In this document: positions 1 to 9,803 of the stretch, piece by piece
Numbering within the stretch: position 1 is the stretch's first letter
How the letters are laid out: every line of letters begins with the position of its first letter
Origin: Pseudoruegeria aquimaris
Lineage (GTDB): Bacteria; Pseudomonadota; Alphaproteobacteria; Rhodobacterales; Rhodobacteraceae
Length of the DNA stretch: 64,000 nucleotides
Assembly: GCF_900172235.1 (NCBI RefSeq)
Contig: NZ_FWFQ01000004.1
Location: 110,926 to 174,925 of the forward strand
Reading direction: 5' to 3'
Position numbers and translations under genes: made by a program
The notes under the pieces: model-generated
Told to the model about the DNA's origin: nothing
Database searches by the model: none
Seen by the model: only the letters and a program-made list of their open reading frames with translations

Positions 1-814
1 GGGCGGTGCCTTCGCGATCCTCGAAGGTGAGGTTGATCTCGGCAAGGTCGCCCAGCGTCACCACGCGGTCGCCGTTCGTCTTGACCGGCAGGTTGTAGAC
101 GTCCTGCGGCTCGTCGAAGGAGGAGGGAATCTTCACGGCGAAGGCCCCCGTCGGGGTCTCGACCTCGCCGGCGGCGATCAGCTGGTTGTTGTTGATCACC
201 ACGTTGATCAGCTCGGCGGCCGTCACGTTGTAGGCTTCCAGCCGCAGCGGATCGATGATGACTTCGAGCATCTCGTCGCGCTGGCCCGCGATCCCGGCTT
301 CCAGAACCGGATCAAGGGCTTCGAGGCTTTCCTGAAGGTCCTTGGCGACGCGCAGCAGGGTGCGTTCCGGCACTTCGCCGGAGAGGTTCACGATGATGAT
401 CGGGAAGGCGGAGAAGTTGATCTCGTTGATCGAGTATTTCTCGGCGCCGGCGGGGAAATCGGCCTCGACCGTGTTCATCCGGTCGCGCACGTCGGCGATG
501 ATCTTCGTCTTGTCCCAGCCGAACTCGAATTCGAGCGCAACGCCTGCGTAGCCTTCGGCGGCGGTGGAGGACATCTTGTCGAGCCCGTCCAGATCGGACA
601 GTTCCGTCTCCATCGGGCGCACGAGCAGCTTCTCGGCGTCGGCGGCGGAAATGCCGGGGAAGGGGACGGAGATGAAGAGCGCCGGGATCTCGATGTCCGG
701 CTCACCTTCCTTGGGAAGGCTCACGTAGGCCGCGCCGCCGGCCACCACCGACAGCACGATGAAGGCCAGGATCATGCGCGCGCGCGCGGCGGCCCAGTCG
801 ATGATGCCGGTCAT
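1..814 (-). CDS. RND-family efflux permease, 3' end beyond window
   Basis: Inner-membrane proton-driven pump subunit of an RND efflux system. About 271 N-terminal residues are visible; family members are usually 1000 or more, so the rest lies to the left of the window. The protein opens with a short cytoplasmic stretch and a hydrophobic first helix (MILAFIVLSVVAGGAAYVSL), followed by the KEGEPDIEIP segment and porter-domain sequence typical of AcrB/MexB-like pumps. The ATG lies one base after the stop of the upstream membrane fusion protein gene, so the two are almost certainly co-transcribed and translationally coupled. The substrate cannot be told from this part. The family call is firm. 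Confidence 0.9.
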   Translation of the reverse strand, partial: MTGIIDWAAARARMILAFIVLSVVAGGAAYVSLPKEGEPDIEIPALFISVPFPGISAADAEKLLVRPMETELSDLDGLDKMSSTAAEGYAGVALEFEFGWDKTKIIADVRDRMNTVEADFPAGAEKYSINEINFSAFPIIIVNLSGEVPERTLLRVAKDLQESLEALDPVLEAGIAGQRDEMLEVIIDPLRLEAYNVTAAELINVVINNNQLIAAGEVETPTGAFAVKIPSSFDEPQDVYNLPVKTNGDRVVTLGDLAEINLTFEDREGTA

Positions 815-815
815 C

Positions 816-1994
816 TCACGAGGCTCCTTCGTAGGTGACTTTCAGCGGCACGCCGTCCACCACGTATTCCTGCCCCGACACGATCACCTCGACCGTTTCG
901 GGCAGGCCGGTGAGCCAGACGCCGTCCACGCTGTCGCGCAGCACCTGCACCGGCAGGAAGCCCGCCACGTCGCCTTCCTCCACGATGCGAACGCCCAGTG
1001 TGCCCTCGTCGTCCAGCGTCAGGGCCGATTGCGGCAGCAGATGCGCGGCGGCGCCCTCGGCGGCCACGGCGATCTCTGCGGTCTGGCCGTCGCGGATGCG
1101 CAGGTCCGGGTTGGGCACGGTGACTTCGACGCGGAAGGTGCGGGTCAGCGGATCGGCGGAGCGGGAGATGAAGGTCACCTTGCCGGTGATTTCCATCCCG
1201 CTGGCCAGACGTGCGCCGGCCATGGCGCCGAGCTCCACCTTGTCGACCTGGGTTTCCGGCACGAAGCCGACGAGCTTGATCGGATCGAGCTGGATCACCG
1301 TCGCGCAGACGCCGCCGGCCTGAAGCAGGCTGCCCAGTTCGGCAGCGTCGCTTTCCAGCAACCCTTCGAAGGGGGCGGTGACATGCAGGCGTTCGATGTC
1401 TTTCTTGGCGGCCTTCACCGCGGCTTCGGCGGATTGCAGCGCCGCGCGCGCCGAGGCGGCGCGGGTTTCGGCGGCATAGCCGCTTTCGGCCAGCTTGGAG
1501 GCGGCGGTGTAGTTGATCTGGGCTTCGATGAGCCGGGCTTCGGCCTCGGCCAGCGTGGCTTCGCGGGTGCCGATGTCGATCTCGCAGAGCAGTTGGCCCT
1601 TCTCAACGAAGGTCCCCTTGCGCAGCGGCTCCGAAATCACCTGCCCGGAGGTCTCGGCCCGCACTTCCACCTGGCGCAGGGCCTCGGTCTGGCCGCGCAG
1701 CAGCACGGCGTTGTCCACCGTGCGGGCGGTGGATTTCAGCGCCACGACGGAGATCGGCGGGTGTTTGGTGCCTGCCTCGGCCTCCGCTGTCTTTGCCTGC
1801 TGGGCGATCGTCTGCACCTGCGCGGGCGCTTCGGCCTGCGCGGCTTCCGCCGCATCGCCGGCCTCGGCAGTTGTGGCCTCCTGTGCGGTGACGGGGCCGC
1901 CCGTGGCGAAGGCGACGAGGCGGTCGCGCTCCAGGATTGCCATGTAAAGAACGCCCACAACGGTCAGGGCCATCAAAATAGAAACCGGTCTCAT
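816..1994 (-). CDS. RND efflux periplasmic adaptor (membrane fusion protein)
   Basis: Periplasmic adaptor (HlyD/AcrA type) that links the inner-membrane pump to an outer-membrane channel; 392 residues. The N-terminus (MRPVSILMALTVVGVLYMAI) is a membrane anchor, followed by an Ala/Glu/Gln-rich linker (about residues 30-75), the biotinyl-lipoyl half motifs around a coiled-coil hairpin rich in EARLIEAQ/ARAALQSAEA, and beta-barrel and membrane-proximal domains. The frame stays open 95 codons further upstream, but the ATG at 1994 has GAGGA in front of it and starts directly at the hydrophobic segment, so I chose it. First gene of an operon with the permease. No outer-membrane channel gene is visible. 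Confidence 0.9.
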   Translation of the reverse strand: MRPVSILMALTVVGVLYMAILERDRLVAFATGGPVTAQEATTAEAGDAAEAAQAEAPAQVQTIAQQAKTAEAEAGTKHPPISVVALKSTARTVDNAVLLRGQTEALRQVEVRAETSGQVISEPLRKGTFVEKGQLLCEIDIGTREATLAEAEARLIEAQINYTAASKLAESGYAAETRAASARAALQSAEAAVKAAKKDIERLHVTAPFEGLLESDAAELGSLLQAGGVCATVIQLDPIKLVGFVPETQVDKVELGAMAGARLASGMEITGKVTFISRSADPLTRTFRVEVTVPNPDLRIRDGQTAEIAVAAEGAAAHLLPQSALTLDDEGTLGVRIVEEGDVAGFLPVQVLRDSVDGVWLTGLPETVEVIVSGQEYVVDGVPLKVTYEGAS

Positions 1995-2090
1995 AGTGTC
2001 CTCTTCCGCGCCCCTCTGAGAATTCGCGCGCTTTATCGGGGTCAGGTAGGGGCGCCGTGGGTGGAAGTAAACCATCGATGCCGAAAATTC

Positions 2091-2106
2091 TGAACTGACC
2101 GGTTCA
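2091..2106. promoter_or_regulatory. Inverted repeat upstream of efflux operon (candidate TetR-type operator)
   Basis: TGAACTGACCGGTTCA lies about 100 bp upstream of the adaptor start. It is an imperfect palindrome, with TGAAC and GTTCA arms around a central CCGG-like core, and resembles operators of TetR-family efflux repressors. No TetR gene is visible in the window, so the assignment rests on shape and position only. Confidence 0.35.
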
Positions 2107-2256
2107 ATTCTAGGGACTGTTGCCCGAAAGGCAAGGGTGTCGGGGGGCTTGTGCGCGGGCAGGCGGCACCGGCGGGCCTTGGCAGCCCGTGGGTAACGCG
2201 GTAAGACACCGGGAAAGACATCGCCGCGGGCGGTGCGATGATACGTGGAGGCCCCA

Positions 2257-2910
2257 TTGAGCAACGTTGACAATTTCATCGACGAGGTGACCGAAGAAGT
2301 GCGCCGCGAGCAGTTGCTGCGGATGATGCGGCGCTATGGCTGGATCGCGATCCTCCTGGCGGTGATGATCGTTGTCGGGGCGGCCACGAACGAGTTTCTC
2401 AAGGCGCAGGAACGCGCGCGGGCGCAGGCGCTCGGAGATGCGATGCTGAACGCCGTCGAGTCCTCGCAGGATCCGGCGGAGCGCGCCGAGGCACTGGCCG
2501 CGATCGCGGCCGAGGGCGATGCGAAGGCCGTCGTCGATCTGCAGGCCGCCGCGGCCCGACTGAACGCCGAGCAACCCGGTGAGGCCACGGGCCTGCTGGA
2601 GAGCATCGCGAAAGGGGGCAGCGCCGGGCTGCTCTACCAGCAACTGGCGCAGTTCAAGGCGCTGCTGATCGCCACCGACATGCCCGCCGCCGAGCGCCGC
2701 GCCGGTTTCGAGGCGCTGGCCACGCCGGGCGCGCCGTTCCGCCTGCTCGCAGAGGAGCAGATCGCGCTGATCGAGGCGGAGACCGGCGACACCGAGGCCG
2801 CCATCATCCGGCTGCAGGCGCTTCTGGAAGACAACGAGGCCAGCGCGGGCTTGCGCCGGCGGGCTTCGCAGTTGATTGTGGCGCTTGGGGGCGAGCTGAG
2901 CGCCGCCTGA
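2257..2910 (+). CDS. Membrane-anchored TPR protein next to bamB (YfgM-like)
   Basis: 217-residue protein with a cytoplasmic N-terminus (about 28 residues), one membrane helix (WIAILLAVMIVVGAATNEF) and a periplasmic alanine-rich helical domain resembling the TPR_21/YfgM fold. In other proteobacteria this family binds the Sec translocon and periplasmic chaperones, and its gene precedes bamB and der, as here. I prefer the TTG at 2257: GGAGG at 2247-2251 sits five bases before it, whereas the alternative GTG at 2245 overlaps that ribosome-binding site. The role is inferred from synteny and topology. Confidence 0.8.
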   Translation: MSNVDNFIDEVTEEVRREQLLRMMRRYGWIAILLAVMIVVGAATNEFLKAQERARAQALGDAMLNAVESSQDPAERAEALAAIAAEGDAKAVVDLQAAAARLNAEQPGEATGLLESIAKGGSAGLLYQQLAQFKALLIATDMPAAERRAGFEALATPGAPFRLLAEEQIALIEAETGDTEAAIIRLQALLEDNEASAGLRRRASQLIVALGGELSAA

Positions 2911-2987
2911 CAGGATGCGAGCCGGCCGTGCCCTGGGCACCGGGCCGGAGACAGAGCAAGAGACCAGACCCGGAGGGGCGCGCGAGT

Positions 2988-4298
2988 ATGAAACGTCACC
3001 TGATCTGCGCTTTCGGCGCCGCAGCGCTGCTGGCGGCCTGTTCCGAACCCGAAGTGATCCTGCCCGGCGAGCGGCTCGATCTGCGCGCCGAGGATCCGGC
3101 CCTGGCCGCAGCCCAGGAGGGCAATCGCGCCGCGCCGATCTCGCTGCCGGCCGTGAGCCAGACCGCGAGCTGGACGCATCGCGCCGGCAACGCCACGCAC
3201 CGGATGCCGCATCTCGCCCTGCGCAGCCAGCTGGCGCCCGTCTTCGCCGCCGACATCGGCAAGGGCAACAGCCGCCGCAACCGCATCACCGCCGATCCGG
3301 TGGTGTCCAACAACCGCATCTTCACGATGGATTCGGAATCGCGCGTCACCGCCACCGGGACAGGCGGCGCGCAGTTGTGGTCCACCCAGCTCTCCACCGG
3401 GCGGGACCGGGCCAGCGAAGTCTCCGGCGGCGGGCTCGCCGTGAGCAGCAACATTCTCGTCGCCTCCACCAGCTTCGGGCGCCTCGTGGCGCTGGATGCC
3501 GCCACCGGCGGGCGGATCTGGGAGCAGCGGCTCGACACGCAACTCTCCGGCCCGCCGACGATCCACGACAACATCGTCTATGCCAGCACGCGGGATTCCC
3601 GTGGCTGGGCCATCGATCTGGCCAAGGGCAAGATCCTCTGGGAGATCCAGGGCGCACCCGGCGGTGCCGGCGTGGCCGGTGGCGCGTCGCCTGCCGTCAA
3701 CGGCGAACTGGCCGTCTTCCCGCTCGGCGGCAGCGAGATCCTCGCCACCTTCCCCAAGGGCGGGGTGCGGCTGTGGTCGTCCTCCGTTTCGGGGCAGCGC
3801 GCGGGCCAGGTCTATGCCCTGACGCAGGACATCACCGGCGATCCGGTGATCGACGGCGGCCGCATCTACGTGGGCAACCAGTCCGGGCGGCTGGTGGCGC
3901 TGAACACCGCCACCGGTGAGCGCATCTGGACGGCGCGGGAAGGCAGCTACGGCCCGGTCTGGCCGGTGGCGGGCTCGGTCTTCCTCGTCAGCGACCAGGC
4001 TGAACTGGTGCGGCTGGACGCGAACACCGGCGAGCGGATCTGGGGCGTGAAACTGCCCTATTTCAAGAAGGAAATCGCCTCCAAGCGGCAGGGTGTCTAT
4101 GCCCATTACGGGCCGATCCTCGCCGGCGGTCGGCTGATCGTGGCCTCGTCGGACGGGTTCATCCGCTCCTTCAGCCCGGAAAGCGGCCAGCTGCTGTCGT
4201 CGGTCGAGATCCCCGGCGGGGCAACGGCGCATCCGGCCGTGGCCGGGGGCACGCTCTACGTCGTCTCCTCGAAGGGCAAACTTCTCGCTTTCCGTTGA
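2988..4298 (+). CDS. bamB: Outer membrane assembly lipoprotein BamB
   Basis: Lipoprotein of the BAM complex that inserts beta-barrel proteins into the outer membrane; 436 residues. The signal peptide ends in a lipobox (ALLAAC) with the acylated cysteine at residue 18. The rest is a beta-propeller of PQQ-like repeats, with recurring W-containing blades such as GAQLWSTQL, TGERIWTAR and TGERIWGVK. The ATG at 2988 directly precedes the signal sequence. It lies between the TPR membrane protein and der, the order seen in many alphaproteobacteria and gammaproteobacteria. The family assignment is secure. Confidence 0.93.
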   Translation: MKRHLICAFGAAALLAACSEPEVILPGERLDLRAEDPALAAAQEGNRAAPISLPAVSQTASWTHRAGNATHRMPHLALRSQLAPVFAADIGKGNSRRNRITADPVVSNNRIFTMDSESRVTATGTGGAQLWSTQLSTGRDRASEVSGGGLAVSSNILVASTSFGRLVALDAATGGRIWEQRLDTQLSGPPTIHDNIVYASTRDSRGWAIDLAKGKILWEIQGAPGGAGVAGGASPAVNGELAVFPLGGSEILATFPKGGVRLWSSSVSGQRAGQVYALTQDITGDPVIDGGRIYVGNQSGRLVALNTATGERIWTAREGSYGPVWPVAGSVFLVSDQAELVRLDANTGERIWGVKLPYFKKEIASKRQGVYAHYGPILAGGRLIVASSDGFIRSFSPESGQLLSSVEIPGGATAHPAVAGGTLYVVSSKGKLLAFR

Positions 4299-4346
4299 GC
4301 GAGCTTTGCTGTAGAGGGGCGGCTTGATCTTTCCGGGAGTCGTCTC

Positions 4347-5822
4347 ATGAGTTTCACGCTGGCCATCGTAGGCCGTCCGAATGTCGGCAAATCCACGCTG
4401 TTCAACCGGCTGGTCGGCAAGCGGCTGGCGCTGGTGGACGATCAGCCCGGCGTCACCCGCGATTTGCGCGAGGGCGAGGCCAAGCTGGGCGATCTGCGTT
4501 TCACGGTGATCGACACGGCGGGGCTGGAAGAGGCCACCGACGACAGCCTCCAGGGCCGGATGCGCCGCCTTACGGAGCGCGCGGTCGAGATGGCCGACGT
4601 CTGCCTCTTCATGATCGACGCCCGCACCGGGGTTCTGCCCGCGGACGAGGTATTCGCCGACATCCTGCGCAAGAAGAACGCCCATGTGCTGCTCGCCGCC
4701 AACAAGGGCGAGGGCAGGGCCGCCGATGCCGGGGTGATCGAGGCTTATGCGCTGGGGCTGGGCGAGCCGCTGCGGATCTCGGCGGAGCATGGCGAGGGCA
4801 TGGGCGATCTGCTGGCCGCGCTGATGCCGATCGCCGACGAATTCGCCGCGCGGGAAGCCGAATACACGCCCGACACCGACGTGACTCTCGCCGAAGGCGA
4901 GGCGGACGCGGGCGAGGACATCGACGCCGAAGCGCGGATCACGCCGCAGAAGCCGCTTCAGGTGGCCGTGGTCGGCCGCCCCAACGCCGGCAAATCCACC
5001 CTCATCAACCGCATCATCGGCGAAGAGCGCCTGCTGACCGGCCCCGAGGCCGGGATCACGCGGGATTCGATCTCGCTGCGCACCACCTGGAACGGCACGC
5101 CGATGCGGATCTTCGACACCGCCGGGATGCGCAAGAAGGCCAAGGTGCAGGAGAAGCTCGAAAAGCTCTCCGTCTCCGACGGCCTGCGGGCGGTGAAATT
5201 CGCCGAGGTCGTGGTGGTGCTCCTGGACGTGGAAATCCCCTTCGAACAGCAGGATCTGCGCATCGCCGATCTGGCCGAGCGCGAGGGGCGCGCCGTGGTG
5301 ATCGCCGCCAACAAATGGGATGCGGAGCCGGAGAAGCAGGAGAAGCTGCGCGAGCTGAAGGCCAATTTCGAACGTCTCCTGCCGCAGCTGCGCGGCGCGC
5401 CGCTTGTCACGGTTTCGGCCAAGACGGGCAAGGGGCTCGACCGCCTGCACGCCGCCATCCTGCGCGCCCACGAGGTGTGGAACCGCCGCGTCTCCACCGC
5501 GCGGCTGAACCGCTGGCTCGGTGAAATGGTCGAGGCGCACCCGCCGCCCGCGCCCTCGGGGCGCCGGATCAAGCTGCGCTACATGACCCAGGCCAAGACC
5601 CGGCCGCCGGGCTTCGTGGTGATGTGTTCCAACCCGGAGAAACTGTCCGACAGCTATTCGCGCTACCTGATCAACGGGCTGCGCGACAGCTTCGACATGC
5701 CGGGTACGCCGATCCGGCTGCACATGCGCAGCCAGGCCGACGCGAACCCCTACAAGAACCGCAAGAAATCGACGCCCTCGCGGCTGCGCAAGCACCTGGG
5801 CAAGAAGCCCCACGGGGAGTGA
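4347..5822 (+). CDS. der: Ribosome biogenesis GTPase Der (EngA)
   Basis: Essential GTPase needed for maturation of the 50S ribosomal subunit. The 491 residues contain two tandem G domains, with Walker A motifs GRPNVGKST near residue 8 and GRPNAGKST near residue 210, then a C-terminal KH-like domain and a basic tail ([16 protein letters not shown]). DTAG (G3) and NKxD-type (G4) motifs are visible; the first G domain has NKGE rather than NKxD. It follows bamB by 48 bp, probably in one transcript, and is followed by a strong hairpin terminator. Length is normal for the family. Confidence 0.96.
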   Translation: MSFTLAIVGRPNVGKSTLFNRLVGKRLALVDDQPGVTRDLREGEAKLGDLRFTVIDTAGLEEATDDSLQGRMRRLTERAVEMADVCLFMIDARTGVLPADEVFADILRKKNAHVLLAANKGEGRAADAGVIEAYALGLGEPLRISAEHGEGMGDLLAALMPIADEFAAREAEYTPDTDVTLAEGEADAGEDIDAEARITPQKPLQVAVVGRPNAGKSTLINRIIGEERLLTGPEAGITRDSISLRTTWNGTPMRIFDTAGMRKKAKVQEKLEKLSVSDGLRAVKFAEVVVVLLDVEIPFEQQDLRIADLAEREGRAVVIAANKWDAEPEKQEKLRELKANFERLLPQLRGAPLVTVSAKTGKGLDRLHAAILRAHEVWNRRVSTARLNRWLGEMVEAHPPPAPSGRRIKLRYMTQAKTRPPGFVVMCSNPEKLSDSYSRYLINGLRDSFDMPGTPIRLHMRSQADANPYKNRKKSTPSRLRKHLGKKPHGE

Positions 5823-5853
5823 CTATTCGCCGGCCGCGGGCGCGGCCGGCGAT

Positions 5854-5883
5854 GCCTCCGGCAGGGATATTTGCGGAACAAAG
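5854..5883 (+). repeat. Dispersed intergenic repeat, class B copy 1
   Basis: The element starts GCCTCCGGCAGGGATATTT and resembles segments at 44982-45010 (opposite strand) and 49484-49516. All lie just outside the 3' end of a gene. It is a short, non-coding, GC-to-AT-rich element. Confidence 0.55.
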
Positions 5884-5884
5884 T

Positions 5885-5920
5885 AGAAGGCCCGGCGCGG
5901 ATGCGGCGGGCCTTCTTCTT
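5885..5920 (+). terminator. Rho-independent terminator after der
   Basis: A perfect 10-bp stem (AGAAGGCCCG at 5885-5894 with its complement at 5907-5916) encloses a 12-base loop and is followed by a pyrimidine/T-rich run. It lies between convergent der and dnaB. Confidence 0.75.
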
Positions 5921-5965
5921 GTGCGGGGTTTTGCGCCAATGTTCATGCGGCGGTGAGGCGGGGCC

Positions 5966-7459
5966 TCAGTATTCCTCGATGCCGCCCTGCTGCCAGGATT
6001 GGGCGAGGTTGCCGAAGCGGGTGAAGCGGCCTTCGAAGGAGAGGGCGACCGAGCCGATGGGGCCGTGGCGCTGCTTGCCGATGATCACCTCGGCCTTGCC
6101 ATGCAGCTGCTCCATCTCCTCCTGCCATTTCGCCATGGCTTCGAGGTTGTCGTCGCCGGGCTTTTCCCGTTCCTTGTAGTATTCGCCGCGGTAGACGAAC
6201 ATCACCACGTCGGCATCCTGTTCGATCGAGCCGGATTCCCGCAGGTCGGACAGCTGCGGGCGCTTGTCTTCGCGGCTTTCCACCGAGCGCGACAGCTGCG
6301 AGAGCGCGATCACGGGGATGTCCAGCTCCTTGGCGATGGCCTTGAGGCCCTGCGTGATCTCGGAGACCTCGTTGACCCGGCTGTCCTTGGCGGAGGCCGG
6401 GCGGACGAGCTGGAGGTAGTCCACGAAGAGCGCGTCCAGCCCGCAGGTGCGTTTCAGGCGGCGAGCGCGCGCGGCCAGCTGCGAGATCGGCAGCGCGGGC
6501 GTGTCGTCGATGTAGAGCGGGCAGGCTTCAAGCTCCTTGGCGGCTTCCACGAGGCGGCGGAACTCTTCTTCCGTCATGTCACCGGAGCGCAGACGGTGGC
6601 TGTCCACGCTGGCGGCGTCGGCGAGGATCCGCGACGCGAGCTGTTCGGCGCTCATCTCGAGCGAGTAGAAGCCCACGACGCCGCCTTCGACGGCGCCCTC
6701 GGTGCCATCGGGGCGGATGCCCTTGCGGTAGGCGCGGGCGATGTTGAAGGCGATGTTGGTGGCGAGCGAGGTTTTGCCCATGGAGGGGCGGCCGGCGAGG
6801 ATCAGCAGGTCTGAGCGGTGCAGGCCGCCGAGCTTGGCATCCATGTCGATCAGCCCGGTGGAGACGCCCGACAGGCCGCCGTCGCGCTGGTAGGCCTCGT
6901 TGGCCACGTCCACGGCCGTTTTCAGGGCGCTCAGGAAGCTCTGGAAGCCGCTTTCGCTCTGGCCCTGTTCGGCCAGCGCGTAGAGCGCCTGCTCGGCCTC
7001 GACGATCTGTTCCTTGGGCTCGCTGGTCACGTCCACGCGCTTGGCGCGGTCGGTGATTTCGCGGCCGATGTCCATCAGCTTCCGCCGGATCGCCAGATCG
7101 TAGATCATCTGCGCGTAGTCGCGCGCGGCGAAGGAAGAGATGGCGGCGCCGGCGAGCCGGACGAGATAGGCCGGCCCGCCGAGTTCCTTCAGCCCCTCGT
7201 CATCCTCCATGAACGCCTTCAGCGTCACCGGAGAGGCAAGGTTGTTCTTCGCGATCCGGGCCGCGGCGATCTCGTAGATGCGCGCGTGCACCGGCTCGTA
7301 GAAGTGCTGCGGTTTGATGATCGAGGCGACCCTGTCGTAGATGTCGTTGTTGGTCAGGATCGCGCCGAGGAGTTGCTGCTCGGCCTCGATGTTATGGGGC
7401 AGGGTCTCTTCCGGACTCTCGCCTGCTTGCCCCGGTTGGAACGGTGCGACTTCGTTCAT
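5966..7459 (-). CDS. dnaB: Replicative DNA helicase DnaB
   Basis: Hexameric 5'-3' helicase of the replication fork; 497 residues. It has the N-terminal DnaB domain (starting ETLPHNIEAEQQLLGAIL), a linker, and the RecA-like ATPase domain with Walker A GRPSMGKTS near residue 222, a DYLQL Walker B motif, and the C-terminal SRSVESREDKRPQLSDLR region. A GTG four codons upstream is possible, but GGGGAG precedes the ATG at 7459 and overlaps that GTG, so the ATG is preferred. It is monocistronic on the minus strand. Two DnaA-box-like sequences lie upstream. Confidence 0.96.
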   Translation of the reverse strand: MNEVAPFQPGQAGESPEETLPHNIEAEQQLLGAILTNNDIYDRVASIIKPQHFYEPVHARIYEIAAARIAKNNLASPVTLKAFMEDDEGLKELGGPAYLVRLAGAAISSFAARDYAQMIYDLAIRRKLMDIGREITDRAKRVDVTSEPKEQIVEAEQALYALAEQGQSESGFQSFLSALKTAVDVANEAYQRDGGLSGVSTGLIDMDAKLGGLHRSDLLILAGRPSMGKTSLATNIAFNIARAYRKGIRPDGTEGAVEGGVVGFYSLEMSAEQLASRILADAASVDSHRLRSGDMTEEEFRRLVEAAKELEACPLYIDDTPALPISQLAARARRLKRTCGLDALFVDYLQLVRPASAKDSRVNEVSEITQGLKAIAKELDIPVIALSQLSRSVESREDKRPQLSDLRESGSIEQDADVVMFVYRGEYYKEREKPGDDNLEAMAKWQEEMEQLHGKAEVIIGKQRHGPIGSVALSFEGRFTRFGNLAQSWQQGGIEEY

Positions 7460-7527
7460 TCTGCTCCCCACTTGCCCGTTGCCGGCCTTTCTGGCCCAGC
7501 CCGGGTTTCAGATCAATCTGGATATCC

Positions 7528-7547
7528 TGTGGATAGGTTGTGGATGC
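7528..7547. promoter_or_regulatory. Two DnaA-box-like sequences upstream of dnaB
   Basis: TGTGGATAG (7528-7536) and TGTGGATGC (7539-7547) each resemble the inverse of the DnaA box TTATCCACA, with one and two mismatches. They lie 70-90 bp before the dnaB start in the otherwise gene-free 7460-7776 region, whose only other structure is the 12-bp tandem repeat at 7735-7770. Confidence 0.4.
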
Positions 7548-7734
7548 CCGTCATACCACAAAATGTAGCTGAAGGCGCCCCTCGACCCATCCGTATTTCG
7601 GGGCAGCCCTGATGACCTTCCCGTGATTTACTTTCCGGCTCCCGTCAGGTGAACGCCCGTTTCCGCTGCGCGCAGCCGGCGCCGGGCGCCGAATCGTGGC
7701 CTCCGTCATGGCCCTGTTCGCGGGCCTGATCTTC

Positions 7735-7770
7735 GGCCTGAGTCGTGGCCTGAGTCGTGGCCTGGGCCGT
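7735..7770. repeat. Tandem 12-bp repeat, three copies
   Basis: Two exact copies of GGCCTGAGTCGT (7735-7746, 7747-7758) and one with two changes (7759-7770) lie directly downstream of the pyrE stop. They belong to no recognised gene. Confidence 0.8.
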
Positions 7771-7776
7771 GGCCGA

Positions 7777-8451
7777 TCAGCTGCGGGCGTCCTGCCATTC
7801 GCGCGGCGCGTTCAGGAAGGCCTCGACCTCGGCGAGCGTCTCGGCATCGAAGGCACCGCGGGCGCGGGCCTCGGCCAGCACGTCCCACCAGGTGCAGAGG
7901 TAGTGCAGCTTCACGCCGTGATCGCCCAGCGTCTTCTCGGTTTCCTTGAAGATGTCGTAGTAGAAGATCACCGCCGTGTGGCCGCAGGTGGCGCCGGTTT
8001 CGCGGATGGCGTCCACGAAGGAGAGCTTGGAGCCGCCGTCGGTGGTGAGATCCTCCACCAGCAGCACGCGCTGGCCCTCGGTCATCACCCCTTCGATGCG
8101 GGCGTTGCGGCCGTAGCCCTTGGGCTTCTTGCGCACGTAGGTCATCGGCAGGCCGAGGCGCTCGGCCACGAGGGCGGCGAAGGGGATGCCCGCGGTTTCG
8201 CCGCCGGCAACGTTGTCGAAGGCTTCGAAGCCCGCCTCGCGCATCACGGTGCAGGCCATGAAATCCATCATCGCGGCGCGCACGCGCGGATGGGAGATCG
8301 GGGTGCGGCAGTCGATGTAGGTGGGCGAGGGCTTGCCGCTGGCGAGCGTGAAGGGCTCGCGCGCGTTGAAATGCACGGCGTTTATGTCCAGCAGCATGCC
8401 GGCCGTCATGCGGGCGATGTCTTCCTTGGCGGGAAAGGAGGTCGGGATCAT
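7777..8451 (-). CDS. pyrE: Orotate phosphoribosyltransferase
   Basis: Cytosolic enzyme that joins orotate and PRPP to give orotidine monophosphate in pyrimidine synthesis; 224 residues. The PRPP-binding loop [13 protein letters not shown] is intact, as is the upstream [16 protein letters not shown] region that marks the longer alphaproteobacterial form. It lies 93 bp downstream of pyrC on the same strand, so the two consecutive pathway genes are probably co-transcribed. The start at 8451 is the first ATG matching the family N-terminus. Confidence 0.95.
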   Translation of the reverse strand: MIPTSFPAKEDIARMTAGMLLDINAVHFNAREPFTLASGKPSPTYIDCRTPISHPRVRAAMMDFMACTVMREAGFEAFDNVAGGETAGIPFAALVAERLGLPMTYVRKKPKGYGRNARIEGVMTEGQRVLLVEDLTTDGGSKLSFVDAIRETGATCGHTAVIFYYDIFKETEKTLGDHGVKLHYLCTWWDVLAEARARGAFDAETLAEVEAFLNAPREWQDARS

Positions 8452-8544
8452 GGGGCAGCTCCGGTGGGTCGGTTTGGGGCCATGGTCTGGCGGGGTGGGG
8501 TGCCGCGGTGGCGGCGCAGCGGGGTGTGGGCGCTCGGGCAGCGG

Positions 8545-9585
8545 TCAGGCGGTGACGTGCCAGAGCAGCGGATGGCCCGGATCAAACAGGGTGACGGGGC
8601 CGTCTCCGGTGGCGAGTTTCTCGGGATAGGGGACGGGATCGCCCTTGGTGAGGGTGATCGTGGTTTCGTTGGGCGGCAGCCCGTAGAAGGCCGGCCCATT
8701 GAGCGAGGCGAAGGCTTCGAGCCTGTCCAGCGCGCCCTCTTCCTCGAAGACATGGGCGAGGCAGCTCATGGTGTTGGTGGCGGAAAAGACCCCGGCGCAG
8801 CCGCAGGCGCTTTCCTTGTTGGGGTCGGTGTGCGGCGCGCTGTCGGTGCCGAGGAAGAAGCGCGCCTCGCCCGATGTGGCGGCGTCGCGCAGCGCGAGCC
8901 TGTGCTCTTCGCGCTTGGCCACGGGCAGGCAGTAGTAGTGCGGTTTGATCCCGCCCACGAGGATGTGGTTGCGGTTGATCATCAGGTGATGCGTGGTGAT
9001 CGTCGCGCCCAGGTCGTCGCCCTGGCTGCGGGCGTAGTCCACGCCGTCTTTCGTGGTGATGTGCTCCATCACCACGCGCAGGCCGGGGGTGGCGCGGCGG
9101 ATCGGATCGAGCACGCGGTCGATGAAGACGGCCTCGCGGTCGAAGATGTCGATCTCGGGATCGGTCACCTCGCCATGCACGCAGAGCGGCATGCCGATCT
9201 CGGCCATCCTCTCCAGCACGGCGCGCACCTTGTCGAAATCACGCACACCGGAGGCGGAATTGGTGGTGGCGCCCGCCGGATAGAGTTTCACCCCCGTCAC
9301 CAGCCCGCTCGCGTGGGCGGCGGCCACGTCGTCCGGGTCGGTCTCCTCGGTGAGGTAGAGCATCATCAGCGGGGTGAACGCCATGCCTTCGGGCAGGGCT
9401 TTGAGAATGCGGGCCTTGTAGGCCTCGGCGTCGCGGCTCGTGACCACCGGCGGCACGAGGTTGGGCATGATGATGGCGCGGCCGAAATGGCGGGCGGATT
9501 CGGGCAGGACGGCCTGCAGCATCGCGCCGTCGCGCAGGTGCAGGTGCCAGTCGTCGGGGCGGCGGATCGTGAGGGTGCTGGTCAT
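8545..9585 (-). CDS. pyrC: Dihydroorotase
   Basis: Zinc amidohydrolase that cyclises carbamoyl aspartate to dihydroorotate; 346 residues, type II (E. coli PyrC-like). The metal-binding HLHLRDG motif occurs near the N-terminus. The later metal-ligand regions ([20 protein letters not shown]) are present. The reading frame continues upstream, but the ATG at 9585 matches the family start ([20 protein letters not shown]). First gene of a pyrC-pyrE unit, divergent from ureD. Confidence 0.95.
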   Translation of the reverse strand: MTSTLTIRRPDDWHLHLRDGAMLQAVLPESARHFGRAIIMPNLVPPVVTSRDAEAYKARILKALPEGMAFTPLMMLYLTEETDPDDVAAAHASGLVTGVKLYPAGATTNSASGVRDFDKVRAVLERMAEIGMPLCVHGEVTDPEIDIFDREAVFIDRVLDPIRRATPGLRVVMEHITTKDGVDYARSQGDDLGATITTHHLMINRNHILVGGIKPHYYCLPVAKREEHRLALRDAATSGEARFFLGTDSAPHTDPNKESACGCAGVFSATNTMSCLAHVFEEEGALDRLEAFASLNGPAFYGLPPNETTITLTKGDPVPYPEKLATGDGPVTLFDPGHPLLWHVTA

Positions 9586-9803
9586 GGGGCCTGCGCTACA
9601 CAAAATCGCCGCCCGTTTCCAGCCGTTTCGCACCGGGCTGGCCTGCGTGGGCGGGGGCGCCCTGGGCGGGCGGGGCATTGCACGCCCCGCGACGGCTGCC
9701 CAATCCTTGTGCAACGGCAAAGAAATTCCGCATGCGGTGTCGTGCCGGTGTCACCTTGGCCTTGTTTCTTCTGCAAGGGCGCGCCTAGCTTGCAGGCGAA
9801 GCA

